A stretch of 64,000 bases of DNA from Echinicola shivajiensis (GCF_018642165.1 NZ_JAHHZM010000011.1:62001-126000); one strand, 5' to 3'. Shown: positions 43,942 through 53,467, numbered from the stretch's first letter. Notes: generated by a model from the letters alone, not told the origin. A program made the numbers and translations.

Positions 43942-44757
43942 ATGTCCATTATTGAACCCATCCTTTTATCTCCTTGCCAGGATAAACAATATAAAGAAAT
44001 CGATAAGCAGGCGGCCAATAGAGCTTCATTTTTTGGTGATGGAATATTTGAAACCATGATTTTTTCAAATGGAAAAATCAGGTTTGCCAAAGCACATGAA
44101 GAAAGAATGAATTTGGGTCTGGAAAAATTAAAAATTCAATCTCAGGGACTTTCCTCCCTTGGACAACTTGAAAAATTCCTTTTGGAAGATTATGGAAAGA
44201 CTTGCAACCTGAGAATTAGATGGAATATTTTTCGGGCAGGACTCAGGAAATATACTCCCCAACAATCTTTAGCTGAAGAAACCATCATGATCGCATCCCA
44301 TTCTTCTCCACCCCTTATTAAAAATTCAGCTTATTTTAGTTCCACAATTAATGTACCCTTCTCCCCTTGGGCCAACTGCAAAACCCTCAATGCCCTTACT
44401 TATGTAATGGCAAATATTGAACGTAACGAAAAGAAAATGGACGAGGTCATACTATTGGATGACAAGGGTAATATTTCAGAAGCGGGTGCTGCCAATATTT
44501 TTTGGATAAAGGACAATACGTTTTATACCCCTTCACTCAATTGTAATTGCATTGCTGGGATAGGAAGAAGGATGATCATCGAAACCATAAAAAAAACAGG
44601 CAGAAAATTAAATACAGGCGAATACAATGAGGAAAATCTACTAAGTGCTGAACAGGTTTTCACCAGCAATGTAACCGGTATTGCCTATATCAAAAAAATA
44701 AAGGAAACAGACTTTGATACTCAGCCCATTTCCTTTATTGAAGATCTTTTTATTTGA
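43942..44757 (+). CDS. Class IV PLP aminotransferase / lyase (PabC/IlvE-like)
   Basis: This 271-residue fold type IV PLP enzyme contains NRASFFGDGIFETMIFSNGK at its N-terminus. The PLP lysine is Lys147 in ANCKTLNALTYVMANIE, and VILLDDKGNISEAGAANIFW and the later EQVFTSNVTGIAYIKKI complete the pattern. The family includes 4-amino-4-deoxychorismate lyase (PabC), branched-chain aminotransferases and D-amino-acid aminotransferases. The short length and the GDGIFET start favour PabC-like lyase, which would serve folate synthesis and fit the neighbouring thyA gene. The substrate cannot be decided by sequence reading alone. It is convergent with thyA, 14 bp apart. Confidence 0.82.
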   Translation: MSIIEPILLSPCQDKQYKEIDKQAANRASFFGDGIFETMIFSNGKIRFAKAHEERMNLGLEKLKIQSQGLSSLGQLEKFLLEDYGKTCNLRIRWNIFRAGLRKYTPQQSLAEETIMIASHSSPPLIKNSAYFSSTINVPFSPWANCKTLNALTYVMANIERNEKKMDEVILLDDKGNISEAGAANIFWIKDNTFYTPSLNCNCIAGIGRRMIIETIKKTGRKLNTGEYNEENLLSAEQVFTSNVTGIAYIKKIKETDFDTQPISFIEDLFI

Positions 44758-44771
44758 TTAAATCCCCTTTC

Positions 44772-45566
44772 TTACACAGCTACTGGAGCCTTAATATGTG
44801 GGTGAGGATCATAGTTTAACAGTTCAAAATCCTCGAATTTAAAATCAAATATATCCTTTACTTCGGGATTGATTTTCATGCTTGGTAATGGTCTACAGTC
44901 TCTTGTAAGTTGCAGTTTAGCCTGTTCAAGATGGTTGGAATATAAATGAGTATCACCAAAGGTGTGAATAAACTCACCTGGCTCCAAACCACAAACCTGG
45001 GCTATCATCATAGTAAACAAAGCGTAGGAAGCAATATTAAAAGGCACACCCAAAAACACATCTGCACTCCTTTGGTATAATTGGCAGGAAAGTTTCCCCT
45101 CCGCAACATAAAACTGGAACATAGTGTGGCAAGGTGGCAAAGCCATATTGTCCACATCTGCAACATTCCAAGCGCTCACCAATAACCTTCTGGAATTTGG
45201 ATTATTCTTGATTTGATGGATAAGATTTTTGATCTGGTCTATTTCACCTCCTTTTCCATCAGGCCAATGTCTCCACTGATAACCATATACAGGTCCCAAG
45301 TCTCCATTTTCATCAGCCCATTCATCCCAGATAGAAACTTTATTGTCTTTAAGGTATTTGATATTGCTGTCCCCTTTCAAAAACCACAATAACTCATGAA
45401 TAATGGATTTAAGGTGGCATTTTTTGGTTGTTACCAAAGGAAACCCTTCTTGCAAATCAAATCTCATTTGATAGCCAAAAACACTGAGCGTACCCGTACC
45501 AGTACGGTCTCCTTTTTGGGTACCATTATCCAGAATGTGCTGTAGTAATTGGTGATATTGTTTCAT
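44772..45566 (-). CDS. thyA: Thymidylate synthase
   Basis: This 264-residue enzyme methylates dUMP to dTMP using 5,10-methylene-tetrahydrofolate. Length and motif positions equal E. coli Thy[31 protein letters not shown], the active site [14 protein letters not shown] with nucleophile Cys146, [20 protein letters not shown], and [15 protein letters not shown]. The C-terminus ends IKAPVAV, as needed to close the active site. It is cytosolic and complete. Its upstream neighbour is the yicC gene, 63 bp away on the same strand. No folA gene was seen next to it, although dfrA-like genes often follow thyA. Confidence 0.98.
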   Translation of the reverse strand: MKQYHQLLQHILDNGTQKGDRTGTGTLSVFGYQMRFDLQEGFPLVTTKKCHLKSIIHELLWFLKGDSNIKYLKDNKVSIWDEWADENGDLGPVYGYQWRHWPDGKGGEIDQIKNLIHQIKNNPNSRRLLVSAWNVADVDNMALPPCHTMFQFYVAEGKLSCQLYQRSADVFLGVPFNIASYALFTMMIAQVCGLEPGEFIHTFGDTHLYSNHLEQAKLQLTRDCRPLPSMKINPEVKDIFDFKFEDFELLNYDPHPHIKAPVAV

Positions 45567-45629
45567 TTCTATGGGTATTCAATAAATCTATAACGGGAAT
45601 TGGCCTCGAAAGAACTAGCTGAAATCATT

Positions 45630-46511
45630 TTAAATGATGTTCAGAGCCTGCTCTTTGATTTTTTCTAATTCATCCTTCATGATAATCACATGTCTTTGGA
45701 TATTGGCATCATTTGCTTTTGAACCGATGGTATTGATTTCCCTGCCAATTTCTTGCCCAATAAATCCCAGTTTCTTTCCTTGGTTGGCACCATTGGACAT
45801 GGTCTTATCGAAATATTCTAAATGAGTACCTAATCTGACAATTTCCTCTGTAATATCCAATTTCTCAAAATAGTAAATCAACTCCTGCTCGAAGCGGTTT
45901 TCATCAAAACTATTTTCTTCCATCCAATCCTTGAAATTATTACGGATCCGGGATTTAATTCTATCCTTACGTTTTGGCTCCTCTTCTTGGATTTGATTAA
46001 GGCCTGAGGTAATCACTTCAAGATTTTCCTTGAACTTACCAAACAGGGTTTCTCCTTCATCCATACGGAATTCATTACATTTCTCTGCAGCTTCAACAAC
46101 CACTTTCTTCACTGCCTCCCATTCTTCAGGATCATCAGATTTCTCACTTAAAGCAGTGACTACATTGGGTGCTTGTGCAGCCATTCTGAACAAATCCATT
46201 CCTCCTTCAAGTCCCACTTTATCAGCCATGCCTTTATAGGTGTTGAAATAGTTTTCAAAAAGGTCCTGATTGATACTTACAGGAAGATCACTACTGGATT
46301 TGGCTGTAAATTCTATACTCAAATTGACTTTTCCCCTACCTAGAATATCTCCTACCAAGGTTCTGAGTTCTATTTCACGGTCTGAAAATTGACGAGGACT
46401 TCTGAGATTTAAGTCCAAAAACTTAGAGTTAAGGGTTTTGATCTCTGCACTAATAATATAGCGCTCATTTTCAAAATTGGCTATACCATAGCCGGTCATG
46501 GATTTAATCAT
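45630..46511 (-). CDS. YicC-family endoribonuclease
   Basis: This 293-residue protein of the YicC/YloC family starts MIKSMTGYGIANFENERYI. LNSKFLDLNLRSPRQFSDRE follows, and the protein ends with VRLGTHLEYFDKTM, GKKLGFIGQEIGREINTIGS, KANDANIQRHVIIMKDELEK. These are the two conserved blocks (YicC N and DUF1732). In E. coli, YicC is an endoribonuclease acting on the small RNA RyhB, and family members oligomerise into ring-like assemblies. The target in this organism is unknown. The gene lies between thyA and the propeller/barrel gene, 29 bp from the latter. Confidence 0.93.
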   Translation of the reverse strand: MIKSMTGYGIANFENERYIISAEIKTLNSKFLDLNLRSPRQFSDREIELRTLVGDILGRGKVNLSIEFTAKSSSDLPVSINQDLFENYFNTYKGMADKVGLEGGMDLFRMAAQAPNVVTALSEKSDDPEEWEAVKKVVVEAAEKCNEFRMDEGETLFGKFKENLEVITSGLNQIQEEEPKRKDRIKSRIRNNFKDWMEENSFDENRFEQELIYYFEKLDITEEIVRLGTHLEYFDKTMSNGANQGKKLGFIGQEIGREINTIGSKANDANIQRHVIIMKDELEKIKEQALNII

Positions 46512-46540
46512 GCCACAAACTTAAACAAATAAGAATCATT

Positions 46541-49500
46541 TTAGAAATTATAACCTAGCGTCACGTAAAACTTGGTCTTCTCCACATCATAGTTACGGAT
46601 CGGTCTGGCCATATCAAACTTCACATAGTAATTTAACAATACAGTCCTCAGTCCACCGCCAAAGCTTTGAAGCCAAGGGTTGTTAAAGTTGTTAAGGGTG
46701 ATCACAAATGGCGAACCATCTGTATTGATTACTTCAGTATTTTGGTCATTTACGCGCTCCCAAGGGGCTGCTTTATCCCAAGCGGAACCTGCATCGTAAA
46801 AACCAACTAACTGGAAGTTTTTAATAAAATTAGAGGCTATATTTCCTCTTGACAGATATGAAAACAATGGTATCCTCAATTCTGCAGAAAAGGTAACAAC
46901 ATTCCTTCCTCTTATTTCATCATAATCATAGCCTCTCAAATCCGCAAATTCCGCAAAAAGAATATTGGAGTTTTCCCTACCATCATTATTCCTGATAGGA
47001 GAAGATTCAGGTCTGTTGGAAGGTGGCTCATAAAATTCATTAAATAGCCAGTTTTTCATACCTCCCACCAAATAACTCTGCGGGTTATTGCCCATAAACG
47101 ATCCTGCGTATAATCTGGTCGCAAAGGTGATATTCTTATGGACTTTTTGATAATTCCTTATGTCAAGGTAAAAATTACTGAAAGTACGGTCAGACTTTCC
47201 TATTCCCTGATAATGCTGGAATCCAGCCTTGCCCTTAAAGCCTTGCTCCATATACAAACCCAACTGTCTGGTTTTGTCCATTACAAATTCAGCCTTACCA
47301 CCAATATAATTTACATCAAATCTGTTTTGAGGCCCATCTCCTCCTCGAATTAAAGAATCAGGGTTAAGGTTATAATACTGGGTCTTTGCAAAGAAAGGGG
47401 CGGCTGTAAACCTCGTATGCACTGTAAATGGATAAGAAAAGCCTAACTCGGTCTTGGTCAACACATACCTTTGAAAGGTAACATCACCTTCTGAAATCAC
47501 TAAAGCCTTACGGTCAAACCTACCTCTAAAATCTATCCTACTTTTCAAATACTGGTATTCAAAGAAAATATCACTACCGGACCTAAAATCTAACGTAGTC
47601 ATTATCCCTCCCTTAAAAATATGGTTATCCAATAGGTCAGCCATTTGGCCGGCTATATTGATTCCAAATCCCCTCAAAGGATCAACTACAAAAGTCGTCC
47701 TTAAACTGTGCGCCATAAACTGTGAAGAGTAGGCATTAGGACCTCTCACCGTATTTTTTAAGCTTTGTTTTCTGAATGCCTCCAAAATACTACTTCTACC
47801 TGTTCTAATGGTATTTTGTTGTTCTTCCCTTGGTGCAGGCACTGTATCGAAAATATAATTTTCTGTATTTATACCTCCCTTACTTTCAAATCGAAGACGA
47901 TCAATATTGATGGCCCCTGTGGCCCTATTGGGGAGTATGACGGTATCTTGAGCTAGCTCATCCAGTTTTTCAATGATTGGCTCTTTTTTTACTTCTACCT
48001 GGTTATTGTCTGCTTGGTTTTCTAGCCTTCGCGCAGCCAACCTTTCATTAAGAGCTTTGGCCTGAGAAAGCTGAACCCTTGGGGTACCCGGGGTGAATTG
48101 ATCCAAGTTTGGATAGGATTCCAAAACCAATTTACTTCCAGTTCCATCTTTGATGGCATAAGCCCATTTATTGGTGGAAGGAGAATAATCAAAGCTCTCT
48201 ACACTTGTGTTAAAGGCAGAGACTTGGCTGGAAATATCACTTCCTATACCTAATCTCATCACATTCCTAATTCCACTTTGATCACTAAGGTGTAACACAA
48301 AGTTCTGGTTCATCACCCTAGGCATAAAGTTTTTGGAACTCATATTGGTCAGCCTTGTGGTAACCATACTATCTCCCAAATCAATTTTATATAAATTGAA
48401 ATATTCAGGTAATTTCCTCACATCAGGAGCCTTACTCATCACGCTATCGGGCAAATCTGTTTTATTGGAGGAATAAATTATAGTAGAATCATTGATAAAT
48501 ACCGGGGTGATATCATCAAACACATCATTGGTCAGTCTTCTACCCTGCCCTCTCAAATTAAGGGTGTAGATATTAGTTCGCCCTCCAGCCATGGCGGAAA
48601 GCACCATATTCTTTCCATTTGGAGAAAAATTCAGACTATTGATCTGGGTAATATTCCTTAGAAAAATCTTGTCCTGGTTACTGCCGTCAATGCTGCGCAT
48701 TCTCAAAGTTGTAAGCCCCTTCTTAAAAGTGGCAATAGTTAGATTTAAAGTATCCCTCCAGGCAATTACCGGTGTGGTAAAATTGGGTTCCTGATCATCA
48801 GTCACATAACCACCCTTGTAAATTGTCACCTCGTTGTCTGTGCTTAACTCTCTTACAATGACTTTAAACTTCCCGTCACTATTTATAACATAGGCCAAAT
48901 GTTTTGCATCGGGGCTAAATTTAATGTCATTTATAGTTCCGTTATCGTTCTTCTTCGTCCTTGCTATGATATTCTCTTCCTTGGCTTCCTTAAATGAGGA
49001 AAAAACAGGTTCGTTGATTCCCCGATAATATTGCTTCCACTGCTCAACAAAGTTTTTGAAGCTTATACCCAAGGTATTGGCAATGCTGTTCTCCTCGTTT
49101 CTATTAATCCTGCTCAGGTTTAATACACTCGAAATATATCGTTTGCCATACTGTTGTACCACAAAGTTCCAGATGGATTGTCCCACCAAGGAAGCTTCTT
49201 TGTCATTTAATTTAAATAACTTGGGTTGTTTGTTATCATTTAAATAATGGCGCACATAATCATCCATCTCCATACTCCATCCCTTGGCCAGATACAAAGC
49301 TGCCCCATCTATAAACCAAGCAGGAAAACTAGTAATCAAATTGGATTGAAAAGCATCGGCGATGGTACTGCCGAAAAGCATCTCCTCCAATATCACCTTA
49401 GTCGTCCGATACAATAACTCTTCCTTAAAAGAAGCCATATCCCCTGTATAGGGCACTTCAGCCAGCAGCTTGGAAAAATAGGTCTGACCGTTTACAGTGT

Positions 49501-49831
49501 AGTTGTTCTCAAAAAGGTCTTTATTGCTTTGCAACCATTCTTCGTGGCTATTATAAATGTAAATTTTTGGTTTGGTATAGGCTACATAACCTATTAATTG
49601 GGTGATTCTTTCAAATTCATTTTCCAGATAGTCTATGGCCATTCTGGCATTGTCCCTACCTCCTCCATAATAGTAGACCTCAAAATTATTGGAAGAAAAA
49701 AAATACCAATCAAATTCTTGGTGCTGGATGCGGTTTTTACCAAATCGTTCCTGATCAAACTGGGCCTTTGAAACACCGAAAGAACCAAGCCATAATAATG
49801 TAAAATAAATAACAACTAATTTTACCTTCAT
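46541..49831 (-). CDS. Large protein with TolB-like propeller and C-terminal beta-barrel
   Basis: This 1096-residue exported protein has a signal peptide ending VSKAQ. The N-terminal part (about 25-260) resembles a gluzincin 'peptidase MA-like' domain: it keeps SFPAWFIDGAALYLAKGW, but no HExxH is visible where the helix EEMLFGSTIADAFQ occurs, so it is probably inactive. TolB/WD40-like blades follow (DIKFSPDAKHLAYVINSDGK, SLNFSPNGKNMVLSAMAGGR, KWAYAIKDGTGSKLVLES). The last 400 residues are beta-strand rich and end YVKFDMARPIRNYDVEKTKF, YVTLGYNF, like BamA/TamA-type surface antigens. It may be an outer-membrane protein with a periplasmic propeller. Its role is unknown. Confidence 0.78.
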   Translation of the reverse strand: MKVKLVVIYFTLLWLGSFGVSKAQFDQERFGKNRIQHQEFDWYFFSSNNFEVYYYGGGRDNARMAIDYLENEFERITQLIGYVAYTKPKIYIYNSHEEWLQSNKDLFENNYTVNGQTYFSKLLAEVPYTGDMASFKEELLYRTTKVILEEMLFGSTIADAFQSNLITSFPAWFIDGAALYLAKGWSMEMDDYVRHYLNDNKQPKLFKLNDKEASLVGQSIWNFVVQQYGKRYISSVLNLSRINRNEENSIANTLGISFKNFVEQWKQYYRGINEPVFSSFKEAKEENIIARTKKNDNGTINDIKFSPDAKHLAYVINSDGKFKVIVRELSTDNEVTIYKGGYVTDDQEPNFTTPVIAWRDTLNLTIATFKKGLTTLRMRSIDGSNQDKIFLRNITQINSLNFSPNGKNMVLSAMAGGRTNIYTLNLRGQGRRLTNDVFDDITPVFINDSTIIYSSNKTDLPDSVMSKAPDVRKLPEYFNLYKIDLGDSMVTTRLTNMSSKNFMPRVMNQNFVLHLSDQSGIRNVMRLGIGSDISSQVSAFNTSVESFDYSPSTNKWAYAIKDGTGSKLVLESYPNLDQFTPGTPRVQLSQAKALNERLAARRLENQADNNQVEVKKEPIIEKLDELAQDTVILPNRATGAINIDRLRFESKGGINTENYIFDTVPAPREEQQNTIRTGRSSILEAFRKQSLKNTVRGPNAYSSQFMAHSLRTTFVVDPLRGFGINIAGQMADLLDNHIFKGGIMTTLDFRSGSDIFFEYQYLKSRIDFRGRFDRKALVISEGDVTFQRYVLTKTELGFSYPFTVHTRFTAAPFFAKTQYYNLNPDSLIRGGDGPQNRFDVNYIGGKAEFVMDKTRQLGLYMEQGFKGKAGFQHYQGIGKSDRTFSNFYLDIRNYQKVHKNITFATRLYAGSFMGNNPQSYLVGGMKNWLFNEFYEPPSNRPESSPIRNNDGRENSNILFAEFADLRGYDYDEIRGRNVVTFSAELRIPLFSYLSRGNIASNFIKNFQLVGFYDAGSAWDKAAPWERVNDQNTEVINTDGSPFVITLNNFNNPWLQSFGGGLRTVLLNYYVKFDMARPIRNYDVEKTKFYVTLGYNF

Positions 49832-49854
49832 TTAACTTTTATGTTGTCTTTGTT

Positions 49855-50913
49855 CTAAATATACTTAAAAAATCGACTTATGTTAACATCTTTTTCAGGT
49901 TCAATATTCCCAAACAATAAGTCGAACATTATATTGCTGTAATAAGGTACTAAAGAAACACCTTTGGCTCCAAAGCCATTAAATATATAAACGCTTTCGT
50001 TATCCGGATGTTTTCCCAAAAACGGCTTTCTATCTTTTGTAGCTGGTCTAATCCCCGTTTTGTGACTAATCAATCTTTTTTCCTCTGTGTGTACAATTTT
50101 ATTTAACCGTTCGAAAATCTCCTTCTTTGCTCGCTCCGTCGGACCAACATCCAGATCATGCCAACTGTAGGTTGACCCAACCCTAATCGTATTGTCAGGC
50201 ATAGTAATCCTAAAGACACCCCGGTTAATAATTTCATTTGGGGTAAAATCATCCTTCATTTCAAGGATTTCTCCTTTCACTGGGGCAAAAGGTAGCCAAT
50301 CAAAAAAACGGCTTTTCATTGCTCCAAGTCCATTACAATAGATAATTTTCTTCGCTTTAATATCCTTATAATTCCATACTCCCTCAATTTCTTTCAATAT
50401 TGATTCATCAAATACTTCATCCCTTAAGATGCCGAACGCTTGGAACCATTTTTTATAACCGTCCAATAAAGAGTTTATATCCACATATCCAGAATTCTTT
50501 AGCATGATCCCTCCATATGGATCATTGACTTCGGGATAAAGGGAATTAAGCCTAACATCTGACAAATATGCCTGCAATCCTTCCTCAATACTTTTCCCCA
50601 TCCATTCATTTTGCTCCTCGATATTGGTGAAAGGCCTATAGATTGGCTTGGAATAAATTATCCTTTTGTTAATCAGTTTCTCCAGTTCAGAATATAATGG
50701 AATAATTTGCGGAAACAAATTATCTGCATTCCAAGTCTTTACCATTTTCCTCCCTGTAATCGGGTTAAATAAACCTGCAGCTACCCGACTACTTTTATTT
50801 TCTGAAGCCTTATCCAATATACAGACAGACTTCCCCGCTTGGTGCAATTTATAAGACAGTACTGTCCCGGCAATACCTTGTCCAATGAGTAAAAAATCTA
50901 CTTCCATACCCAA
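49855..50913 (-). CDS. FAD-dependent oxidoreductase (DAO family)
   Basis: This 352-residue flavoprotein has an N-terminal FAD-binding Rossmann motif (DFLLIGQGIAGTVLSYKLHQ, GxGxxG at residues 12-17). The mid-region AGLFNPITGRKMVKTWNADN and KKIIYCNGLG are typical of D-amino-acid-oxidase-fold enzymes related to glycine oxidase or the MnmC C-terminal domain. The C-terminal block TGIRPATKDRKPFLGKHPDN and YIFNGFGAKGVSLVPYYSNI completes the FAD site. Substrate is unknown, perhaps an amine or amino acid. There is no signal peptide. It lies 23 bp upstream of the propeller/barrel gene on the same strand and diverges from the MBL-fold gene. Confidence 0.88.
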   Translation of the reverse strand: MGMEVDFLLIGQGIAGTVLSYKLHQAGKSVCILDKASENKSSRVAAGLFNPITGRKMVKTWNADNLFPQIIPLYSELEKLINKRIIYSKPIYRPFTNIEEQNEWMGKSIEEGLQAYLSDVRLNSLYPEVNDPYGGIMLKNSGYVDINSLLDGYKKWFQAFGILRDEVFDESILKEIEGVWNYKDIKAKKIIYCNGLGAMKSRFFDWLPFAPVKGEILEMKDDFTPNEIINRGVFRITMPDNTIRVGSTYSWHDLDVGPTERAKKEIFERLNKIVHTEEKRLISHKTGIRPATKDRKPFLGKHPDNESVYIFNGFGAKGVSLVPYYSNIMFDLLFGNIEPEKDVNISRFFKYI

Positions 50914-50964
50914 AATTAAATTCTTTCTTCGTTATTTTGGCATGAATTCAAAAATGTTTAGGAC

Positions 50965-51621
50965 ATGCTCCACATTAAAACTTTTACCTTTAATCCTTTC
51001 CAAGAAAACACCTATATTCTATATGATGATACGAAAAAAGCGGTCATCATAGATCCCGGCTGTTATGAAAAAGGTGAAAAGGATCAATTAAAAAATTTCA
51101 TAGAATCCAATGGTCTTCAGCCAGTAAGATTGCTTAATACCCATTGCCATATTGACCATGTTCTAGGAAATGATTTTATCAATCACAGCTATAAATTACC
51201 ATTGGAAATCCACCCAAAAGAAGAGGTCGTGTTAAGATCTGTAAGCTCATATGCTTCTAATTACGGATTTCCTGCATACGCTGAATGTGAACCGGAAATC
51301 TTTTTTGAAGAAGGAGAAAAAATAAATTTTGGCGACACAGAACTGGAAATCATCTGGGTACCGGGACATGCTCCAGGACATGTAGTTTTCTATCATCCCG
51401 AGTCCAAAATTTGTATTGGAGGTGATACGCTCTTCCAGGGCAGTATAGGTAGAACTGATCTTCCTGGTGGTGACCATCATACCCTACTCAATGCCATTAA
51501 AAACAAGCTATTCACCTTGCCTGATGATGTAACGGTTTATCCGGGGCATGGACCAGCCACTCAAATAGGCATTGAGAAAATCCATAATCCATTTGTTGGT
51601 AAAAACGCAAATCAATTATAA
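50965..51621 (+). CDS. MBL-fold metallo-hydrolase
   Basis: This 218-residue metallo-beta-lactamase-fold hydrolase resembles glyoxalase II/YcbL. Metal ligands are in LNTHCHIDHVLGND (His60, His62, Asp64, His65), with further His in WVPGHAPGHVVFYHPE, Asp in CIGGDTLFQGSIGRTDLPGG, and the final YPGHGP. The set of ligands for a binuclear centre is complete. Substrate is probably a thioester such as S-lactoylglutathione or a related compound, but this cannot be proved by eye. It diverges from the FAD oxidoreductase, 51 bp away. It is the last clearly chromosomal gene before the prophage. Confidence 0.93.
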   Translation: MLHIKTFTFNPFQENTYILYDDTKKAVIIDPGCYEKGEKDQLKNFIESNGLQPVRLLNTHCHIDHVLGNDFINHSYKLPLEIHPKEEVVLRSVSSYASNYGFPAYAECEPEIFFEEGEKINFGDTELEIIWVPGHAPGHVVFYHPESKICIGGDTLFQGSIGRTDLPGGDHHTLLNAIKNKLFTLPDDVTVYPGHGPATQIGIEKIHNPFVGKNANQL

Positions 51622-51651
51622 ATCACTAATTATCAATTGTTTATAAATTAT

Positions 51652-51712
51652 AGTGTAACAAAAAGTATAACAAAATTAGTTTTAAAGTTATTTACTTTAT
51701 TTATGTTACACT
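51652..51712. repeat. Inverted repeat AGTGTAACA, possible phage end or recombinase site
   Basis: AGTGTAACA (51652-51660) and TGTTACACT (51704-51712) are perfect 9-base inverted arms. A near-copy, GTATAACA, follows the first arm at 51664-51671. Such clustered arm repeats are typical of integrase arm sites or transposase end-binding sites. This is inference. Confidence 0.4.
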
Positions 51713-51797
51713 TTCTAAATATCAATTTCTAACACCTAGATTACATCTTTAGGTACACCCTATTTAAAAGTAAATTGAAATTATTATATTAATACCA

Positions 51798-51821
51798 ATA
51801 GGCATACGGCCTATATTTTTT
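51798..51821 (+). terminator. Weak rightward terminator
   Basis: ATAGGC (51798-51803) and GCCTAT (51809-51814) form a 6-bp stem followed by A and six T. It could end the MBL-fold gene transcript. If so, host sequence extends at least this far. Confidence 0.5.
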
Positions 51822-51857
51822 ATTCCCTTTGGCGGATAAAAAATTATACAGCCAATT

Positions 51858-51919
51858 AAAAGGGGATGGTACTTTCTTCATATTCTAAGATCATACATCA
51901 TCTCATATCATCCCCTTTT
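51858..51919. terminator. Stem-loop at the end of the phage tail operon
   Basis: AAAAGGGGATG (51858-51868) and CATCCCCTTTT (51909-51919) form a perfect 11-bp stem around a 40-base loop, just after the stop of the last leftward phage gene. T runs exist on both strands, so it may act both ways. Confidence 0.75.
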
Positions 51920-51922
51920 TTA

Positions 51923-53467
51923 TTATATTTTTAATAAGCTTGACTGCCCAGCCTCATTTATTGCACCAACCCAATATTCATATCCTGATTCTACGTGAAA
52001 ATTATGAATCGTTCCAAGTTTATTACTCCTATTGTAAATCTGAACATCCTTCAACTCCCCCCCTAAAGGTGCTTGAAAAACAGCACATTTAGTTAGCTGA
52101 TCGGTGCTGATTTCTATAAATTCTCCGTCAATTGTAGTCGTGATTACAGGAGGTGTGAAATCCAAATAACCTATCCCTTCTAAATCCTCCTCTATCACCA
52201 AAGCGGCAAACCCTTCAACCGCTGATTTGAAAGGAACTTCAACTATATAATTATCACTTCCAAGGCTTATAGGCTTTCCGTTAGTCGTTATAATTGATTT
52301 TCCCGATAAAGAAGTGCCTGATAAATCTACCTGAATGGAAAGCGGTGTATTAATACCATCCAAGGGAGTTGCAAGCGAAATCCCATCAACCATCATATCC
52401 TTAAAGTCATCGTCAACATCAAGTATCACGGTCACTTTTCCGTCCTTTTCCTGAGCGGTCACCCTGTTGCATAATTCACGCAAATACATATACTCCAAGG
52501 CCTCCCCATTCGAGCAGTACCAAGCGAAATCAGCTCCGACTGACGTCTTTACAATCTGCATAAACTCGTCAAGACTTTCAAGGTTTCCAAAGCTATAAGC
52601 ACTATGAAAGTGGGTGAAATCCCTAAACCAACCATTGTTAACAAGCGTTTTTCCGATCTCCTGCTCCAAGTAATCTATCGCATCAGCTTTCGGCATTGGA
52701 GGCACGTAGAATGTGTTCCAGTAGTCCCACCATCTTGTGGTTGACGGGTAGTCTATAAAATACTCCCTAAATGATCTTGAATCACCTTTATAACCTAGTC
52801 CACTACCGTAATAAGTGTCTGCGTCTCCATTGGCTAAAGCTGGCCCTGCATTACTATTTCTCACCCCTAAGAAGTTAGGGTAATTCAGTCCAGATGTTTC
52901 CCTCCTCCCATTCCTGTAACTTCCTGAGCTTACATTTCTGCCCGTCAGCCCTTTAATCCAGTTCTTTTGGATTTCAACGACTCCTTTATACTCATATAGA
53001 TTGCTTGTCCCTGCAACATCATTGGAAAAGTCATAACCGTATGCACCATTTGACATATCATACATCTGCTGTCCGTTATTAGGGTATCTGGTAGCTTTCG
53101 GCTGCCCCTCAATTGCATTGACAAAATAGGACGCGCCTAAAGTAGTCCATTCTGAGTCGTAATAATCGGGAACCACTTCGACTACGCCCGTAACAGGGTT
53201 CTTCCACATATCCGTGCCAAAATAGATGTCGTGCCTAATAAGTCCAGTTGCCTCGGCTTCGGATATTCCGCTTTCAATCTGATTCACTAGATTCGACTGA
53301 AAAGCTCCTATTCTGAAATTATTTTTGAAGCCAAACGCTTCAACCGCATAAATAGAAGTAGTTAACCTACTATCTGTCTGAAAACTGAAAGTCATATCAG
53401 CACCATACCTGTGATTGAGCTTAATAGCTGGTATTGTCGACTGTTTCGGCCAAAATTTAATTCTCAT
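51923..53467 (-). CDS. Phage receptor-binding/tail-spike protein, possible enzymatic domain
   Basis: This 514-residue protein is the last gene of the phage tail operon. The N-terminal 60 residues (IKLNHRYGADMTFSFQTDSR) look like an attachment domain. The central region, rich in Tyr, Trp, Gly and Asn, contains FRDFTHFHSAYSFGNLESLD and TSVGADFAWYCSNGEALEYM. The clustered His and acidic residues hint at a polysaccharide-modifying domain, but I recognise no family. The C-terminal part has Ig-like strand patterns (YLDFTPPVITTTIDGEF, HNFHVESGYEYWVGAINEAG). It overlaps the upstream fibre gene by 4 bases, suggesting translational coupling. Host-range function is inferred from position. Confidence 0.7.
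   Translation of the reverse strand: MRIKFWPKQSTIPAIKLNHRYGADMTFSFQTDSRLTTSIYAVEAFGFKNNFRIGAFQSNLVNQIESGISEAEATGLIRHDIYFGTDMWKNPVTGVVEVVPDYYDSEWTTLGASYFVNAIEGQPKATRYPNNGQQMYDMSNGAYGYDFSNDVAGTSNLYEYKGVVEIQKNWIKGLTGRNVSSGSYRNGRRETSGLNYPNFLGVRNSNAGPALANGDADTYYGSGLGYKGDSRSFREYFIDYPSTTRWWDYWNTFYVPPMPKADAIDYLEQEIGKTLVNNGWFRDFTHFHSAYSFGNLESLDEFMQIVKTSVGADFAWYCSNGEALEYMYLRELCNRVTAQEKDGKVTVILDVDDDFKDMMVDGISLATPLDGINTPLSIQVDLSGTSLSGKSIITTNGKPISLGSDNYIVEVPFKSAVEGFAALVIEEDLEGIGYLDFTPPVITTTIDGEFIEISTDQLTKCAVFQAPLGGELKDVQIYNRSNKLGTIHNFHVESGYEYWVGAINEAGQSSLLKI

Larger units (their letters stand above)
51622..51922. other. Chromosome/prophage junction region
   Basis: 301 bp between the last host gene and the first (3'-most) prophage gene. 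It contains the inverted pair AGTGTAACA (51652-51660) / TGTTACACT (51704-51712) and a related direct copy (TGTAACA 51654-51660, TATAACA 51665-51671). It also holds a possible rightward terminator (51798-51821) and a strong stem-loop (51858-51919). The exact phage end is not identifiable without the other end. Confidence 0.6.
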
